Below are positions 9,147-17,713 of a DNA stretch of 64,000 nt, piece by piece. Source of the stretch: an uncultured Lachnospiraceae bacterium. Lineage in GTDB: Bacteria; Bacillota; Clostridia; Lachnospirales; Lachnospiraceae. Positions within the stretch are counted from its first letter, which is position 1. The number at the start of each line of letters is the position of its first letter. The position numbers and the translations under genes were made by a program. The notes beneath the pieces are model-generated. The model made no database searches. It saw only the letters and a program-made list of their open reading frames with translations, and was not told the origin of the DNA. Where the stretch lies: NCBI GenBank assembly GCA_947172645.1, contig CAMWBY010000005.1:146732-210731 (forward strand), written 5' to 3'.

Positions 9147-10982
9147 ATGGCAATCGGTTATTTGGTTATGCAGGCACGGACGGCACATGACGCCCTCCCG
9201 CTTGGAGGTGTCTTCGTTACGGTGATGGACGACGAAGGAAACCGTGTGTACGAGCTTGTGACGGATGACAGCGGAGAGACAAGAAGAGTGGCGCTGGAAA
9301 CAGTGGACAAGAGTTATTCTCAGAACCCGGATTTTACCGGGACGCCTTATGTGACTTACAACGTGCTTGCCCAGACGGAAGGATTTGAGCCTCTGTATGT
9401 CTCCGACATACCTGTCTTTGACGGGGAGCTTGCAATACTTCCGCTGAATCTTGTTCCGCTTCAGGATAGGCAGAGAAATGCAGAGCCTTCGGAAATCAAG
9501 GTGGGCAGCCCGGCAGTGTCGATGGCGGGTGAACGAAACCAGGAAGGGACGGTGGATAGTGAGTCTTATGTACTTCGTCAGGTGGTTATTCCGAATCCGA
9601 TTACGGTGCATCTGGGCGCTCCGGATACCGCCGCTTCGAATGTACAGGTATCTTTTCCGGATTATGTGAAAAATGTCGCCAGCAGTGAAATCTATCCCAC
9701 ATGGCCCGAGGCTGCGCTTAGGGCGAATATCTATGCCATTATTACTTTTGCGCTAAACAGGGTGTACACCGAATGGTACAGAAGTAAAGGATACAATTTT
9801 GACATTACCAACAATACGGCTTATGACCAGTATTTCATATACGGACGTCCGGTATATGAGTCTATCAACAGGATTGTGGATGAGATTTTTAATGAGTATG
9901 TCCGCAGGCAGGGGCAGAGCGCTCCTTATTTCACGTCGTTCTGCAACGGAACTACTTCTTCCTGCCAGGGGATGTCCCAGTGGGGCACTGTCACTCTTGC
10001 GAACCAAGGATATACGCCAATTAGGATTCTGCGGTATTATTACCCCAATGATATTGAAATTGTAGAGACGGATACCATTTCGAATGTGGTGACTTCCTAT
10101 CCCGGCGCACCGCTCAGGAGGGGAAGCACCGGGCTGGATGTGCAGACCATACAGACGTATCTTGGCAGAATCAGGAAAAACTATCCGGCCATTCCGGTAA
10201 TCAGCGACGAAGCAGGCGTGTTTGGAAATAGCACGGAAGCGGCGGTGAAGAAATTTCAAAGCATTTTTAATCTTACGGCGGATGGTATTGTGGGGAAATC
10301 CACCTGGTATAAGATTTCCAGCCTTTACACGGCGGTCACAAGACTGGCCGAGTTGGACAGCGAGGGCAGCAGCCTTGGAATCGGGACTGTGCCGCCTTCT
10401 TCCGTGCTCCGGACGGGTTCCAGAGGGCAGGATGTGATTACGCTGCAATATTTGCTGAATGTGATTTCCGAGTACTATCCGGGTATTCCTGAAGTGGCGC
10501 AGGACGGTATCTTCGGAAGCGGCACCGGGCAGGCAGTGACGGCATACCAGAGGCGGATGGGCCTGGCCGCGGACGGGGTTGTGGGGCCCTCTACGTGGAA
10601 TTCCCTTTACAGGACTTACCAGGGTATCTTGCAGAATGTGCAAAAGCCTGTCCCGCCGACAAACCCTAATCCGGGTGGAAATACGGTGACCTACACAGTG
10701 CAGGCAGGCGATACGCTGTGGCAGTTGGCCAATCGGTTTGGCACGACGGTGGATGCCATCAAGAGGGAGAACGGCCTGACCAGCGATATGTTAAGCATAG
10801 GCCAGGTTCTTCGGATACCGGCAGGGCAGCCGTCTCAGTATTTCAATTATACGGTTCGCTCCGGCGATACGCTGTGGCAGTTGGCCAACCGGTTTGGCAC
10901 GACGGTAGACGCCATTAAAAAAATGAACGGACTGACGGGGGACGCGCTGCGGATAGGGCAGGTGCTTCGGATTCCGTCATAA
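9147..10982 (+). CDS. SpoIID-like protein with two PG-binding and two LysM domains
   Basis: 611 residues from ATG 9147 (AGGGA 11 nt upstream; 9120 and 9138 are alternatives with worse spacing). No signal peptide is seen. An N-terminal beta domain (to about 150) is followed by a SpoIID/LytB-like segment (about 165-310) with YPTWPEAALRANIYA and SSCQGMSQWG. Two peptidoglycan_binding_1 repeats (about 320-395 and 420-490), a Pro-rich linker and two LysM modules (about 515-560 and 567-611), each with SGDTLWQLANRFGTTVDAIK or a near copy, follow. Lack of a secretion signal and the SpoIID-like core suggest a spore-envelope protein, as for SafA/SleB-type factors; this is inference. Confidence 0.88.
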   Translation: MAIGYLVMQARTAHDALPLGGVFVTVMDDEGNRVYELVTDDSGETRRVALETVDKSYSQNPDFTGTPYVTYNVLAQTEGFEPLYVSDIPVFDGELAILPLNLVPLQDRQRNAEPSEIKVGSPAVSMAGERNQEGTVDSESYVLRQVVIPNPITVHLGAPDTAASNVQVSFPDYVKNVASSEIYPTWPEAALRANIYAIITFALNRVYTEWYRSKGYNFDITNNTAYDQYFIYGRPVYESINRIVDEIFNEYVRRQGQSAPYFTSFCNGTTSSCQGMSQWGTVTLANQGYTPIRILRYYYPNDIEIVETDTISNVVTSYPGAPLRRGSTGLDVQTIQTYLGRIRKNYPAIPVISDEAGVFGNSTEAAVKKFQSIFNLTADGIVGKSTWYKISSLYTAVTRLAELDSEGSSLGIGTVPPSSVLRTGSRGQDVITLQYLLNVISEYYPGIPEVAQDGIFGSGTGQAVTAYQRRMGLAADGVVGPSTWNSLYRTYQGILQNVQKPVPPTNPNPGGNTVTYTVQAGDTLWQLANRFGTTVDAIKRENGLTSDMLSIGQVLRIPAGQPSQYFNYTVRSGDTLWQLANRFGTTVDAIKKMNGLTGDALRIGQVLRIPS

Positions 10983-10993
10983 TAGTATTCATC

Positions 10994-11046
10994 TTAGGGC
11001 GCAAGAGGATAGGCTATGTAAGCAGAGATATTCTTGCGCTCTTTTA
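10994..11046 (+). terminator. Rho-independent-type terminator
   Basis: AGGGCGCAAGA pairs with TCTTGCGCTCTTTT across a loop of about 30 nt, ending in CTCTTTT, just after the SpoIID-like gene. Confidence 0.65.
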
Positions 11047-11086
11047 AGATAAATTCTGTTTCTATGCTGTATTGTCATAAAAAAGA

Positions 11087-11126
11087 TTGACATATATTTA
11101 AACATATGTTTAAATATTCATATAAT
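11087..11126 (+). promoter_or_regulatory. Metal-ATPase promoter with 24-bp perfect palindrome (ArsR-type operator)
   Basis: TTGACA lies at 11087-11092. A perfect 24-bp palindrome runs 11094-11117 with half-site ATATTTAAACAT and its complement. AT-rich imperfect 12-2-12 palindromes are the known operators of ArsR/SmtB/CzrA repressors, which overlap promoters and release DNA on metal binding. An ArsR gene lies directly downstream of the ATPase. The best -10 candidate is TTAAAT near 11110; TATAAT at 11121 is too far from the -35. Confidence 0.7.
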
Positions 11127-11224
11127 AAAATCATGTATATAGTGTAAACATATAGTCAAAGCGGGGCAGGGAACGAGGGTCAGTTATCCCGTCATATGAC
11201 ATATCATGGGAAAGGATGTACGTT

Positions 11225-13102
11225 ATGACAAAGAAACAGAAGAAAGTTTTAATCAGGATTATCATATCCGCGGTACTGGTGTTGGTATTGAGCTTTGTTC
11301 CGGTAACAAATCCATATGTGAAGCTAGCGCTGTTCATGGCGCCATATCTAATCATCGGGTACGATATTTTAAGGAAAGCGGCGCTCGGCGTCATACATGG
11401 AGAGGTGTTTGATGAAAATTTCCTGATGGCCGTGGCAACTGTGGGAGCGATTATCTTAGGCGAGTATCTTGAGGGAACGGCGGTTATGCTCTTTTATCAG
11501 ATTGGCGAGCTGTTCCAGAGCTATGCGGTAGGTAAGAGCCGCAGGAATATTACGCAGCTTATGGATATCCGTCCCGATTATGCGAACATAGAACAGGACG
11601 GTATGTTGGTGCAGGTGGAGCCGGAGGAAGTTGCCGTGGGTACCGTTATTACCGTGCAGCCTGGGGAGAAGGTTCCGATAGACGGCGCTGTGGTAAGCGG
11701 CGTATCGTCTTTGAATACAAGCGCGCTCACAGGGGAAAGTCTCCCCAGGGAAGTCCAGGAGGGCGACGAGGTTATCAGCGGATGCGTCAATATGTCAGGC
11801 GTGCTGCGTATCCGCACGACGAAGGAATTCGGCGAGTCTACGGTGTCCAAGATTCTGGACCTGGTAGAAAATTCCAGTATGAAAAAATCGAAGTCGGAAA
11901 ATTTTATCACCCGCTTTGCCAGGTATTATACGCCTGCCGTCTGTATCGGCGCATTGGCGTTGGCGATTCTTCCGCCGCTTTTTAATCTGCTTATGGGGCA
12001 TGAGCCTTCCTGGACACAGTGGCTTATCAGGGCGTTAACCACGTTGGTCATCAGTTGCCCCTGCGCCCTTGTGATTTCTATACCGCTCAGTTTCTTCGGT
12101 GGGATTGGCGGTGCGTCGGCTAAGGGAATCCTGGTGAAAGGCTCCAACTATCTGGAGGCGCTTTCTAAAACCACGTACGTAGTGTGCGATAAGACAGGCA
12201 CTTTGACAAAAGGGGTTTTTCAGGTAGTATGTGTGGAGGCGGCGGATGGTTTCGGGGAAGAAGAATTGTTGGAGGCGGCAGCCTGTGCAGAGAATTATTC
12301 AAACCATCCTATCAGCAAGAGTTTGAAAGAAGCCTACGGAAAAGCAGTCGACCCCGGACGAATCATGGATGTGGAAGAAATCGGAGGGCATGGAGTGACA
12401 GCTTTGGTTGACGGCAGAAAAGTGGCGGCAGGAAATGTGAAGCTGATGAAGAAACTTGGCATTGCCTACAGGAAAACGGACAAAACCGGAACAGAAGTCC
12501 ATGTGGCGATTGACGGTATTTACGCCGGATATATCCTGATTTCCGACGTGATAAAAGACAATGCAAAACAGGCAGTGGTCGGGTTGAAGGAAGCGGGCGT
12601 AAAACAGATAGTTATGTTAACCGGGGATGCCGCAAACGTGGCGGACGCCGTGGCGAAGGAGCTTGGAGTGGACGTGGTCAAAAGCGAGCTTCTTCCGGCA
12701 GACAAAGTGTCTGAGGTAGAAGCGCTTCTGGAAGCCAAAGGGAAGAATGAAAAGCTGGCGTTTGTAGGAGACGGCATCAACGACGCGCCGGTGCTTTCCA
12801 GGGCTGATTTGGGAATCGCAATGGGCGCCTTGGGGGCGGACGCAGCCATTGAGGCGGCGGATATTGTACTGATGGACGATAATCCTGAGAAGATAGCGAC
12901 GGCAATCCGTATTTCCAGGAAAACACTCCGTATCGTACACCAGAATATTATATTTGCCTTGGCGGTGAAGTTCTTCTGCCTGGCGCTTGGCGCGGTGGGG
13001 ACGCTCAATATGTGGTGGGCAATCTTTGCCGATGTGGGTGTGATGGTGATTGCGGTGCTGAATGCGACGAGAGCATTGAGCTGCCGGGAGACAAGACATT
13101 AA
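11225..13102 (+). CDS. Heavy-metal P1B-type ATPase (Zn/Cd/Pb class)
   Basis: 625 residues from ATG 11225; GGAAAGGA sits 8 nt upstream, making the ATG at 11216 less likely. There is no N-terminal HMA/CXXC domain, so the protein is shorter than classical CadA/ZntA. Signatures in order: ALTGES (about 167-172) in the actuator domain, SCPCAL (about 277) in the metal-path helix, DKTGTLT with the phosphorylated Asp (about 322), SNHPIS (about 360), GDGINDAP (about 515) and a last-helix Asp in FADVGV typical of zinc/cadmium pumps. It exports divalent metal at ATP cost. The operator upstream and the repressor gene downstream make a self-contained resistance operon. Confidence 0.95.
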   Translation: MTKKQKKVLIRIIISAVLVLVLSFVPVTNPYVKLALFMAPYLIIGYDILRKAALGVIHGEVFDENFLMAVATVGAIILGEYLEGTAVMLFYQIGELFQSYAVGKSRRNITQLMDIRPDYANIEQDGMLVQVEPEEVAVGTVITVQPGEKVPIDGAVVSGVSSLNTSALTGESLPREVQEGDEVISGCVNMSGVLRIRTTKEFGESTVSKILDLVENSSMKKSKSENFITRFARYYTPAVCIGALALAILPPLFNLLMGHEPSWTQWLIRALTTLVISCPCALVISIPLSFFGGIGGASAKGILVKGSNYLEALSKTTYVVCDKTGTLTKGVFQVVCVEAADGFGEEELLEAAACAENYSNHPISKSLKEAYGKAVDPGRIMDVEEIGGHGVTALVDGRKVAAGNVKLMKKLGIAYRKTDKTGTEVHVAIDGIYAGYILISDVIKDNAKQAVVGLKEAGVKQIVMLTGDAANVADAVAKELGVDVVKSELLPADKVSEVEALLEAKGKNEKLAFVGDGINDAPVLSRADLGIAMGALGADAAIEAADIVLMDDNPEKIATAIRISRKTLRIVHQNIIFALAVKFFCLALGAVGTLNMWWAIFADVGVMVIAVLNATRALSCRETRH

Positions 13103-13113
13103 AATAGAAAAGT

Positions 13114-13171
13114 ATGTATTCTCGGAGTCTCAGTCACAGAGGCAGGGGCAAGAGTGATTCCGAGAGTACAT
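13114..13171 (+). repeat. Inverted repeat between ATPase and ArsR genes, motif copy C
   Basis: Left arm ATGTATTCTCGGA (13114-13126) and right arm TCCGAGAGTACAT (13159-13171) match at 12 of 13 positions. The right arm is the motif found 20-26 nt before other starts; here it ends 21 nt before 13193. As RNA it could shape expression between the two genes. Confidence 0.6.
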
Positions 13172-13192
13172 AAGTTTAGAATGGAGGCAGAT

Positions 13193-13555
13193 ATGGCAGA
13201 AAAAGCGCTTCCCCATGACCATGGGCAGGATATAGAGAAGGTGTTGCAGGTACTTCCGTCCCAGGAAGTCTGCACGGAGGCGGCAGGTATATTCAAACAG
13301 ATTAGTGACGGCACAAGGCTTAGGATTCTGTGGCTTCTGTGTCACTGTGAAGAATGTGTCAGCAATATCGCGGCGGCCACGGATATGAGCGACCAGGCGG
13401 TATCGCACCACTTGAAACTGCTCCGTGGCGGCGGGCTTGTGGTGAGCAGGAAAGATGGAAAAGAGGTCTATTATAAACTGGCGGATACAAAACAGGCGCA
13501 GCTTGTCCATCGTATCTGCGAAGAGATGTTCCAGATGACGTGTCCCCTTGGGTAG
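13193..13555 (+). CDS. ArsR/SmtB-family metal-sensing repressor
   Basis: 120 residues from ATG 13193 (GGAGG 6 nt upstream). Winged-helix order is clear: a first helix AAGIFKQISDGTRLRILWLL, the sensor helix with CHCEECVSNIA, recognition helix DQAVSHHLKLL and wing GGLVVSRKDGKEVYYKL. The Cys cluster CHCEEC sits where the alpha3/alpha3N metal site lies in CadC/ArsR; N-terminal HDH and a C-terminal TCP may add ligands. It most likely represses the preceding ATPase at the 24-bp palindrome and is released by Zn, Cd or Pb (family knowledge plus position). Confidence 0.93.
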   Translation: MAEKALPHDHGQDIEKVLQVLPSQEVCTEAAGIFKQISDGTRLRILWLLCHCEECVSNIAAATDMSDQAVSHHLKLLRGGGLVVSRKDGKEVYYKLADTKQAQLVHRICEEMFQMTCPLG

Positions 13556-13646
13556 TTACTGAAGAGATTCTTCCCTGTGCATAAGCGGCATAGAGAAAAT
13601 ACATTATATATAAGTATAAATTATGATTTATATAATAAATATTGAT

Positions 13647-13675
13647 TTTACTTATGATGAGATATTGTCTATAAT
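13647..13675 (+). promoter_or_regulatory. Probable purA promoter TTTACT-17-TATAAT
   Basis: TTTACT at 13647 and TATAAT at 13670 within a very AT-rich stretch give a start point about 75 nt before the purA start codon. Confidence 0.55.
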
Positions 13676-13714
13676 CAAGACGTAAATGGAAAGAATATTT
13701 AGGCAGAGGCAATA

Positions 13715-13732
13715 GAGATTTCGAGAGTGCAT
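13715..13732 (+). repeat. Dispersed start-proximal motif, copy D
   Basis: GAGATTTCGAGAGTGCAT ends 22 nt before the purA start at 13755. It also shares an upstream CAGAGGCA with copy C. Confidence 0.5.
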
Positions 13733-13754
13733 GTATGTTGAAGGAGGAATCATC

Positions 13755-15050
13755 ATGGTAAAAGCGGTAGTAGGCGCGAACTGGGGAGACGAAGGAAAAG
13801 GTAAAATTACAGATATGCTTGCCGAGAAGGCGGACATTATCGTGCGCTTTCAGGGCGGCGCGAACGCAGGGCACACGATAGTCAATAATTACGGGAAATT
13901 TGCATTGCATACGCTTCCGTCAGGTGTTTTCTACAGTCATACGACAAGCGTGATTGGCAATGGCGTGGCGTTAAATATTCCCATTCTGATGAATGAGATA
14001 AAGTCCATTACGGACAGGAACGTGCCGATGCCCAAAATCCTTGTGTCGGACAGGTGCCAGATGGTGATGCCCTACCATATCCTGTTTGACCAGTACGAGG
14101 AGGAACGGCTTGGCGGCAAATCGTTTGGCTCTACGAAGTCGGGAATTGCTCCTTTTTATTCGGATAAATATGCGAAGATTGGTTTCCAGGTAAGCGAGCT
14201 TTTCGATGAGGAGCTTTTACAGGAAAAGACGGCGCGCGTCTGCGAGACGAAAAACGTGGTGTTGGAACATTTATACCACAAACCGTTGATTGTGCAGGAG
14301 GAACTGCTTCACACGCTGCATGAATACAGGAAGATGATTGAACCTTATGTATGCGATGTATCCGCTTACCTGGACCGTGCGCTGAAAGAGGGCAAGACTG
14401 TTCTTCTGGAGGGACAGCTTGGCACGTTGAAGGACCCTGACCATGGAATCTATCCGATGGTTACCTCCTCTTCTACCCTGGCAGCCTTCGGTGCGATTGG
14501 AGCCGGCCTGCCGCCCCACGAGATTAAGGAGATAGTAACCGTTTGTAAGGCATATTCCTCAGCGGTCGGCGCCGGGGCGTTTGTGTCGGAAATTTTTGGT
14601 GAGGAGGCGGATGAGCTGCGGCGCAGAGGCGGGGACGGCGGCGAGTTTGGAGCGACCACAGGACGTCCGCGCCGGATGGGTTGGTTTGACTGTGTAGCTT
14701 CCAAGTACGGATGCCGTCTGCAGGGAACGACGGATGTGGCGTTCACGGTGCTTGACGTGCTCGGATATTTGGATGAGATTCCGGTATGTGTGGGCTATGA
14801 GATAGATGGCGAAGTGACCACGGACTTCCCGGTTACCTGCAAGCTTGAAAAGGCAAAACCGGTTCTTAAGAAACTGCCCGGGTGGAAATGTGATATCCGC
14901 GGCATCAGGAAGTATGAAGAGCTTCCGGAGAATTGCCGTAATTATGTTGAATTTATCGAGGGACAGATTGGTTATCCGGTTACGATGGTATCCAACGGAC
15001 CCGGCAGGGAAGATATCATTTATAGAGAAAGCCCGTTGAAAAAGAATTAG
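13755..15050 (+). CDS. purA: Adenylosuccinate synthetase
   Basis: 431 residues, the usual bacterial length. ATG 13755 has AGGAGG 7 nt upstream. The GTP-binding N-terminus GANWGDEGKGKITD, the catalytic-histidine region GGANAGHTIV, the IMP site FGSTKSGIAP and the late TTGRPRRMGWFDCV are all present. It joins IMP and aspartate using GTP in the first step from IMP to AMP, in the cytoplasm. It stands alone with its own AT-rich promoter; no other purine gene is adjacent. Confidence 0.97.
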   Translation: MVKAVVGANWGDEGKGKITDMLAEKADIIVRFQGGANAGHTIVNNYGKFALHTLPSGVFYSHTTSVIGNGVALNIPILMNEIKSITDRNVPMPKILVSDRCQMVMPYHILFDQYEEERLGGKSFGSTKSGIAPFYSDKYAKIGFQVSELFDEELLQEKTARVCETKNVVLEHLYHKPLIVQEELLHTLHEYRKMIEPYVCDVSAYLDRALKEGKTVLLEGQLGTLKDPDHGIYPMVTSSSTLAAFGAIGAGLPPHEIKEIVTVCKAYSSAVGAGAFVSEIFGEEADELRRRGGDGGEFGATTGRPRRMGWFDCVASKYGCRLQGTTDVAFTVLDVLGYLDEIPVCVGYEIDGEVTTDFPVTCKLEKAKPVLKKLPGWKCDIRGIRKYEELPENCRNYVEFIEGQIGYPVTMVSNGPGREDIIYRESPLKKN

Positions 15051-15069
15051 TTTTGCTATACAGCGGATG

Positions 15070-15095
15070 TTGAAAATGGAATTTTGTGGTATACT
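15070..15095 (+). promoter_or_regulatory. Extended -10 promoter upstream of the SDR gene
   Basis: TGG-TATACT (15087-15095) is an extended -10. The nearest -35-like TTGAAA at 15070 is only 14 nt away, so recognition would rest on the -10. Confidence 0.45.
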
Positions 15096-15137
15096 GTCTG
15101 TAACAAGTTCTGAGGGAAGAGCGAAGGAGGAAAAACT

Positions 15138-15884
15138 ATGCTATTGGAGAACAAGGTTGCAATCGTGACAGGGGGAAGCCGGGGAATCGGCTATGCCACA
15201 GTGGAAGCTTTCCTGAAAGAGGGCGCGACGGTGGTGCTGTGTGCCAGCCGAGAAGAGACGGCGGCCAAAGCGGTGGCGAAGTTAAAGGAGGCAGATGCGA
15301 ATGCTAAGGTGGAAGGTATTTTCCCGAATCTGTCTGACTATGCGGCGGTGAAAGAGGCGTTTGACCGTGTGGCTGACAAATATGGCAGCATAGACATTCT
15401 TGTCAACAATGCAGGCGTGTCGGAGAGTACACCTTTTACGGACTATACGGAAGAAACCTTCGAGCGTGTGATGGATTTAAACATCAAGGGCGTTTACAAC
15501 TGTTCCAAAGCGGCAAGCGAGCATATGATTGCGAAAAAAAGCGGCGTGATACTGAATACTTCATCTATGGTAAGCCAGTATGGACAGCCCGCAGGGATTG
15601 CTTATCCGACTTCTAAGTTTGCGGTGAACGGATTCACGTTATCCCTTGCAAGGGAATTAGGGCCGAAAGGGATTCGTGTCAATGCGGTTGCGCCCGGTAT
15701 CACCTACACGGATATGATGCGTTCCGTTCCGAAGGAAGTCATAGAGCCGATGATTGCGCAGATTCCTTTGCGGCGCATGGGACAGCCGGAGGATATTGCC
15801 AACGCGTTCCTGTTCTTAGCGTCGGATATGGCATCCTATATCAGCGGCGAAGTGCTGCATGTGGACGGATTGGCAAGAAGCTGA
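15138..15884 (+). CDS. Short-chain dehydrogenase/reductase (FabG-like)
   Basis: 248 residues. Rossmann motif TGGSRGIG (about 11-18), NNAG (about 90), catalytic serine in NTSSM, and the Y-x3-K pair in AYPTSKFA; the C-terminus SGEVLHVDGL is typical. The family reduces or oxidises ketone/alcohol groups with NAD(P)H. FabG-like sequence alone does not fix the substrate, and no fatty-acid genes are near, so it may act on a sugar, steroid or other carbonyl. A LysR gene follows after 34 nt and may control it. AAGGAGG precedes the start. Confidence 0.92.
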   Translation: MLLENKVAIVTGGSRGIGYATVEAFLKEGATVVLCASREETAAKAVAKLKEADANAKVEGIFPNLSDYAAVKEAFDRVADKYGSIDILVNNAGVSESTPFTDYTEETFERVMDLNIKGVYNCSKAASEHMIAKKSGVILNTSSMVSQYGQPAGIAYPTSKFAVNGFTLSLARELGPKGIRVNAVAPGITYTDMMRSVPKEVIEPMIAQIPLRRMGQPEDIANAFLFLASDMASYISGEVLHVDGLARS

Positions 15885-15918
15885 TTTTCAATTTCCTATT
15901 TGATAGGTTATGTAAACC

Positions 15919-16836
15919 ATGAATAATTTAGAATATTACAAAGTATTCTATCATGTGGCGCGTCTGGGAAGCCTGACCGCGGCTGCGGGGGAACTGAATA
16001 TATCGCAGCCGGCGGTCAGCCAGTCCGTCAGGCAGTTGGAAGCTTCGGTGGGTACGAAGCTTTTTGCGCGTGCACCGAAAGGCGTCCGACTGACGACGGA
16101 AGGAGAACTGCTCTATCATTATGTAGCGAAAGGGTATGGGCAGATAGAGCTGGGAGAGCAGAAACTGAAGCAGATGCTGGATTTGGAATTGGGAGAAGTG
16201 CATATCGGAGCAAGCGATATGACACTGCGGTTTTACCTGCTTCCATATTTGGAGAAGTTTCACGAGAAATATCCCCGCATCAAGGTGGCGGTCAGCAATG
16301 CGCCGACGCCGGAAACGTTGGGAAATTTGGAGCAGAACAAGATTGATTTCGGGATAGTCAGCACGCCGTTCGAGAAAAGAGGCGTATTGGAAGCGGTCAA
16401 TGTACGAGAGATTGAAGATGTTTTTGTGGCGGGCAGGAAATTTATCCAGTATAAGAACCGTATGTTGGACTTGCAGGAACTGCAGAAGATGCCTATTATT
16501 TATTTGGAGGGAGTCACAAGCACAAGAAGCTATATGGATTCCTTCCTTGAGAGAAATAATGTGCGGATAAGGCCGGAATTTGAACTTGCCACCAGTGATA
16601 TGATTGTACAATTTGCTTTGCGTAATCTGGGCGTCGGATGCGTTGTGCGGGATTTTGCACAGGAGCACTTGGAGGATGGCAGACTGTTTGAGCTTCGATT
16701 CAATATGATTATACCGAAGCGGCATTTCTGCGTGGTGACTAATCCCAGGTATCCGGTGTCGACGGCGGCAAGAAACCTGCTTGACTTGTTTATTCCCGCG
16801 AGCAATGAGTCAGGCGGATGCGAAGCATCCATTTGA
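15919..16836 (+). CDS. LysR-family transcriptional regulator
   Basis: 305 residues, family length. N-terminal winged helix-turn-helix: MNNLEYYKVFYHVARLGSLT, then AAGELNISQPAVSQSVRQLE, then LFARAPKGVRLTTEGE. Two effector-binding lobes follow (about 90-295) with VHIGASDMTLRFYLLP and LATSDMIVQFALRNLGVGCV. The tight spacing after the SDR gene suggests co-transcription and possibly regulation of that gene. Its last codons lie in a GGATGC-GAA-GCATCC hairpin (16817-16831). Confidence 0.93.
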   Translation: MNNLEYYKVFYHVARLGSLTAAAGELNISQPAVSQSVRQLEASVGTKLFARAPKGVRLTTEGELLYHYVAKGYGQIELGEQKLKQMLDLELGEVHIGASDMTLRFYLLPYLEKFHEKYPRIKVAVSNAPTPETLGNLEQNKIDFGIVSTPFEKRGVLEAVNVREIEDVFVAGRKFIQYKNRMLDLQELQKMPIIYLEGVTSTRSYMDSFLERNNVRIRPEFELATSDMIVQFALRNLGVGCVVRDFAQEHLEDGRLFELRFNMIIPKRHFCVVTNPRYPVSTAARNLLDLFIPASNESGGCEASI

Positions 16837-16900
16837 GGAATGCCGTAGAACGTTATGCGCCGGTGGCGCATGTTTAGCGCGGAACGAAGAACAATACCCT
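16817..16900 (+). other. Hairpin cluster at the end of the LysR gene
   Basis: GGATGC-GAA-GCATCC (16817-16831) overlaps the coding end and ATGCGCC-GGT-GGCGCAT follows near 16855-16871. No T-run follows, so they are not ordinary terminators; GAA/TTC-loop hairpins like these recur elsewhere in the window. Confidence 0.4.
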
Positions 16901-16971
16901 GGAGTTTTGCTGCGGGGATTTGGCTTTATAGGATTAGAATTTTTAAATATATGGGCCGGAAGGAGAAACGT

Positions 16972-17577
16972 ATGATTACAACGCTTATATTTGATATCGG
17001 CAATGTGCTTGCCGGTTTTACATGGAAGGAACATATGGAGGGGCTCGGGTATGACGATGAGATGACAGAGCGTATCGCGCGGGCGACGGTCAAGCATCCG
17101 CTGTGGAATGAAGTCGACAGGGGCGTCATGAAGGAAGAAGATATTATACAAGGGTGCGTGGACTCGGACCCGGAGATTGAATATGATATCCGTAGAGTCC
17201 TGAAGGACATGAGCACGATAATAACCCGCTACGATTATGCGATTCCGTGGATTCAGGATTTGAAGAAAAAGGGATACCGCACGCTCTATCTGTCCAATTT
17301 CTCCTCGAGGGCGGAGACGGATTGTGCCCATGCCCTTGATTTCATACCTTATATGGACGGTGGGATTCTGTCTTACCAGGAGAAGATTATCAAGCCGATG
17401 CCGGAGATTTATCAGTTGTTGATTGACCGTTATAATCTGGTGCCGGAAGAATGTGTGTTTATGGATGATACAGTTGCCAACCTGGAAGGAGCGGAAAAAT
17501 TCGGTATTCATACGATTCATTTCACCGACAGGGAGAAAGCTGTTGAGAAGCTGCGCGAACTTGGGGTGGATGCGTAA
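16972..17577 (+). CDS. HAD-superfamily phosphatase, YihX-like
   Basis: 201 residues from ATG 16972 with AAGGAGA upstream. The first motif is IFDIGNVLAGF: the catalytic Asp is present and the second Asp position carries the GN seen in YihX-type HAD-IA enzymes. Motif II is LSNFS, motif III the lysine in QEKIIKP, motif IV FMDDTVANLEGA. YihX of E. coli dephosphorylates alpha-glucose-1-phosphate; a sugar-phosphate substrate is likely here but unproven. The gene follows the LysR gene in the same direction after a hairpin-containing gap. Confidence 0.88.
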   Translation: MITTLIFDIGNVLAGFTWKEHMEGLGYDDEMTERIARATVKHPLWNEVDRGVMKEEDIIQGCVDSDPEIEYDIRRVLKDMSTIITRYDYAIPWIQDLKKKGYRTLYLSNFSSRAETDCAHALDFIPYMDGGILSYQEKIIKPMPEIYQLLIDRYNLVPEECVFMDDTVANLEGAEKFGIHTIHFTDREKAVEKLRELGVDA

Positions 17578-17664
17578 GAAATTTTTGGATAGGGGTCAGA
17601 AAGAAATGGCAGGATTGTGATAAATAGAGTCAGAAATGAAATATTTTTTTAACATGGATTGCAA

Positions 17665-17670
17665 TATAAT
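17665..17670 (+). promoter_or_regulatory. -10 element TATAAT before the acetyltransferase gene
   Basis: A consensus TATAAT 44 nt before the start at 17714, in an AT-rich stretch; no convincing -35 (a T-run lies at the right distance). Confidence 0.4.
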
Positions 17671-17713
17671 GATATCCGAATTATAAATATTTCATAATGA
17701 AAGGAGACCTGCC

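Noticed and set aside
9753..10643. 296-codon open frame on the minus strand
   Set aside because: It lies wholly opposite the SpoIID/LysM gene, whose domains are clear, and its protein has no recognisable motif.
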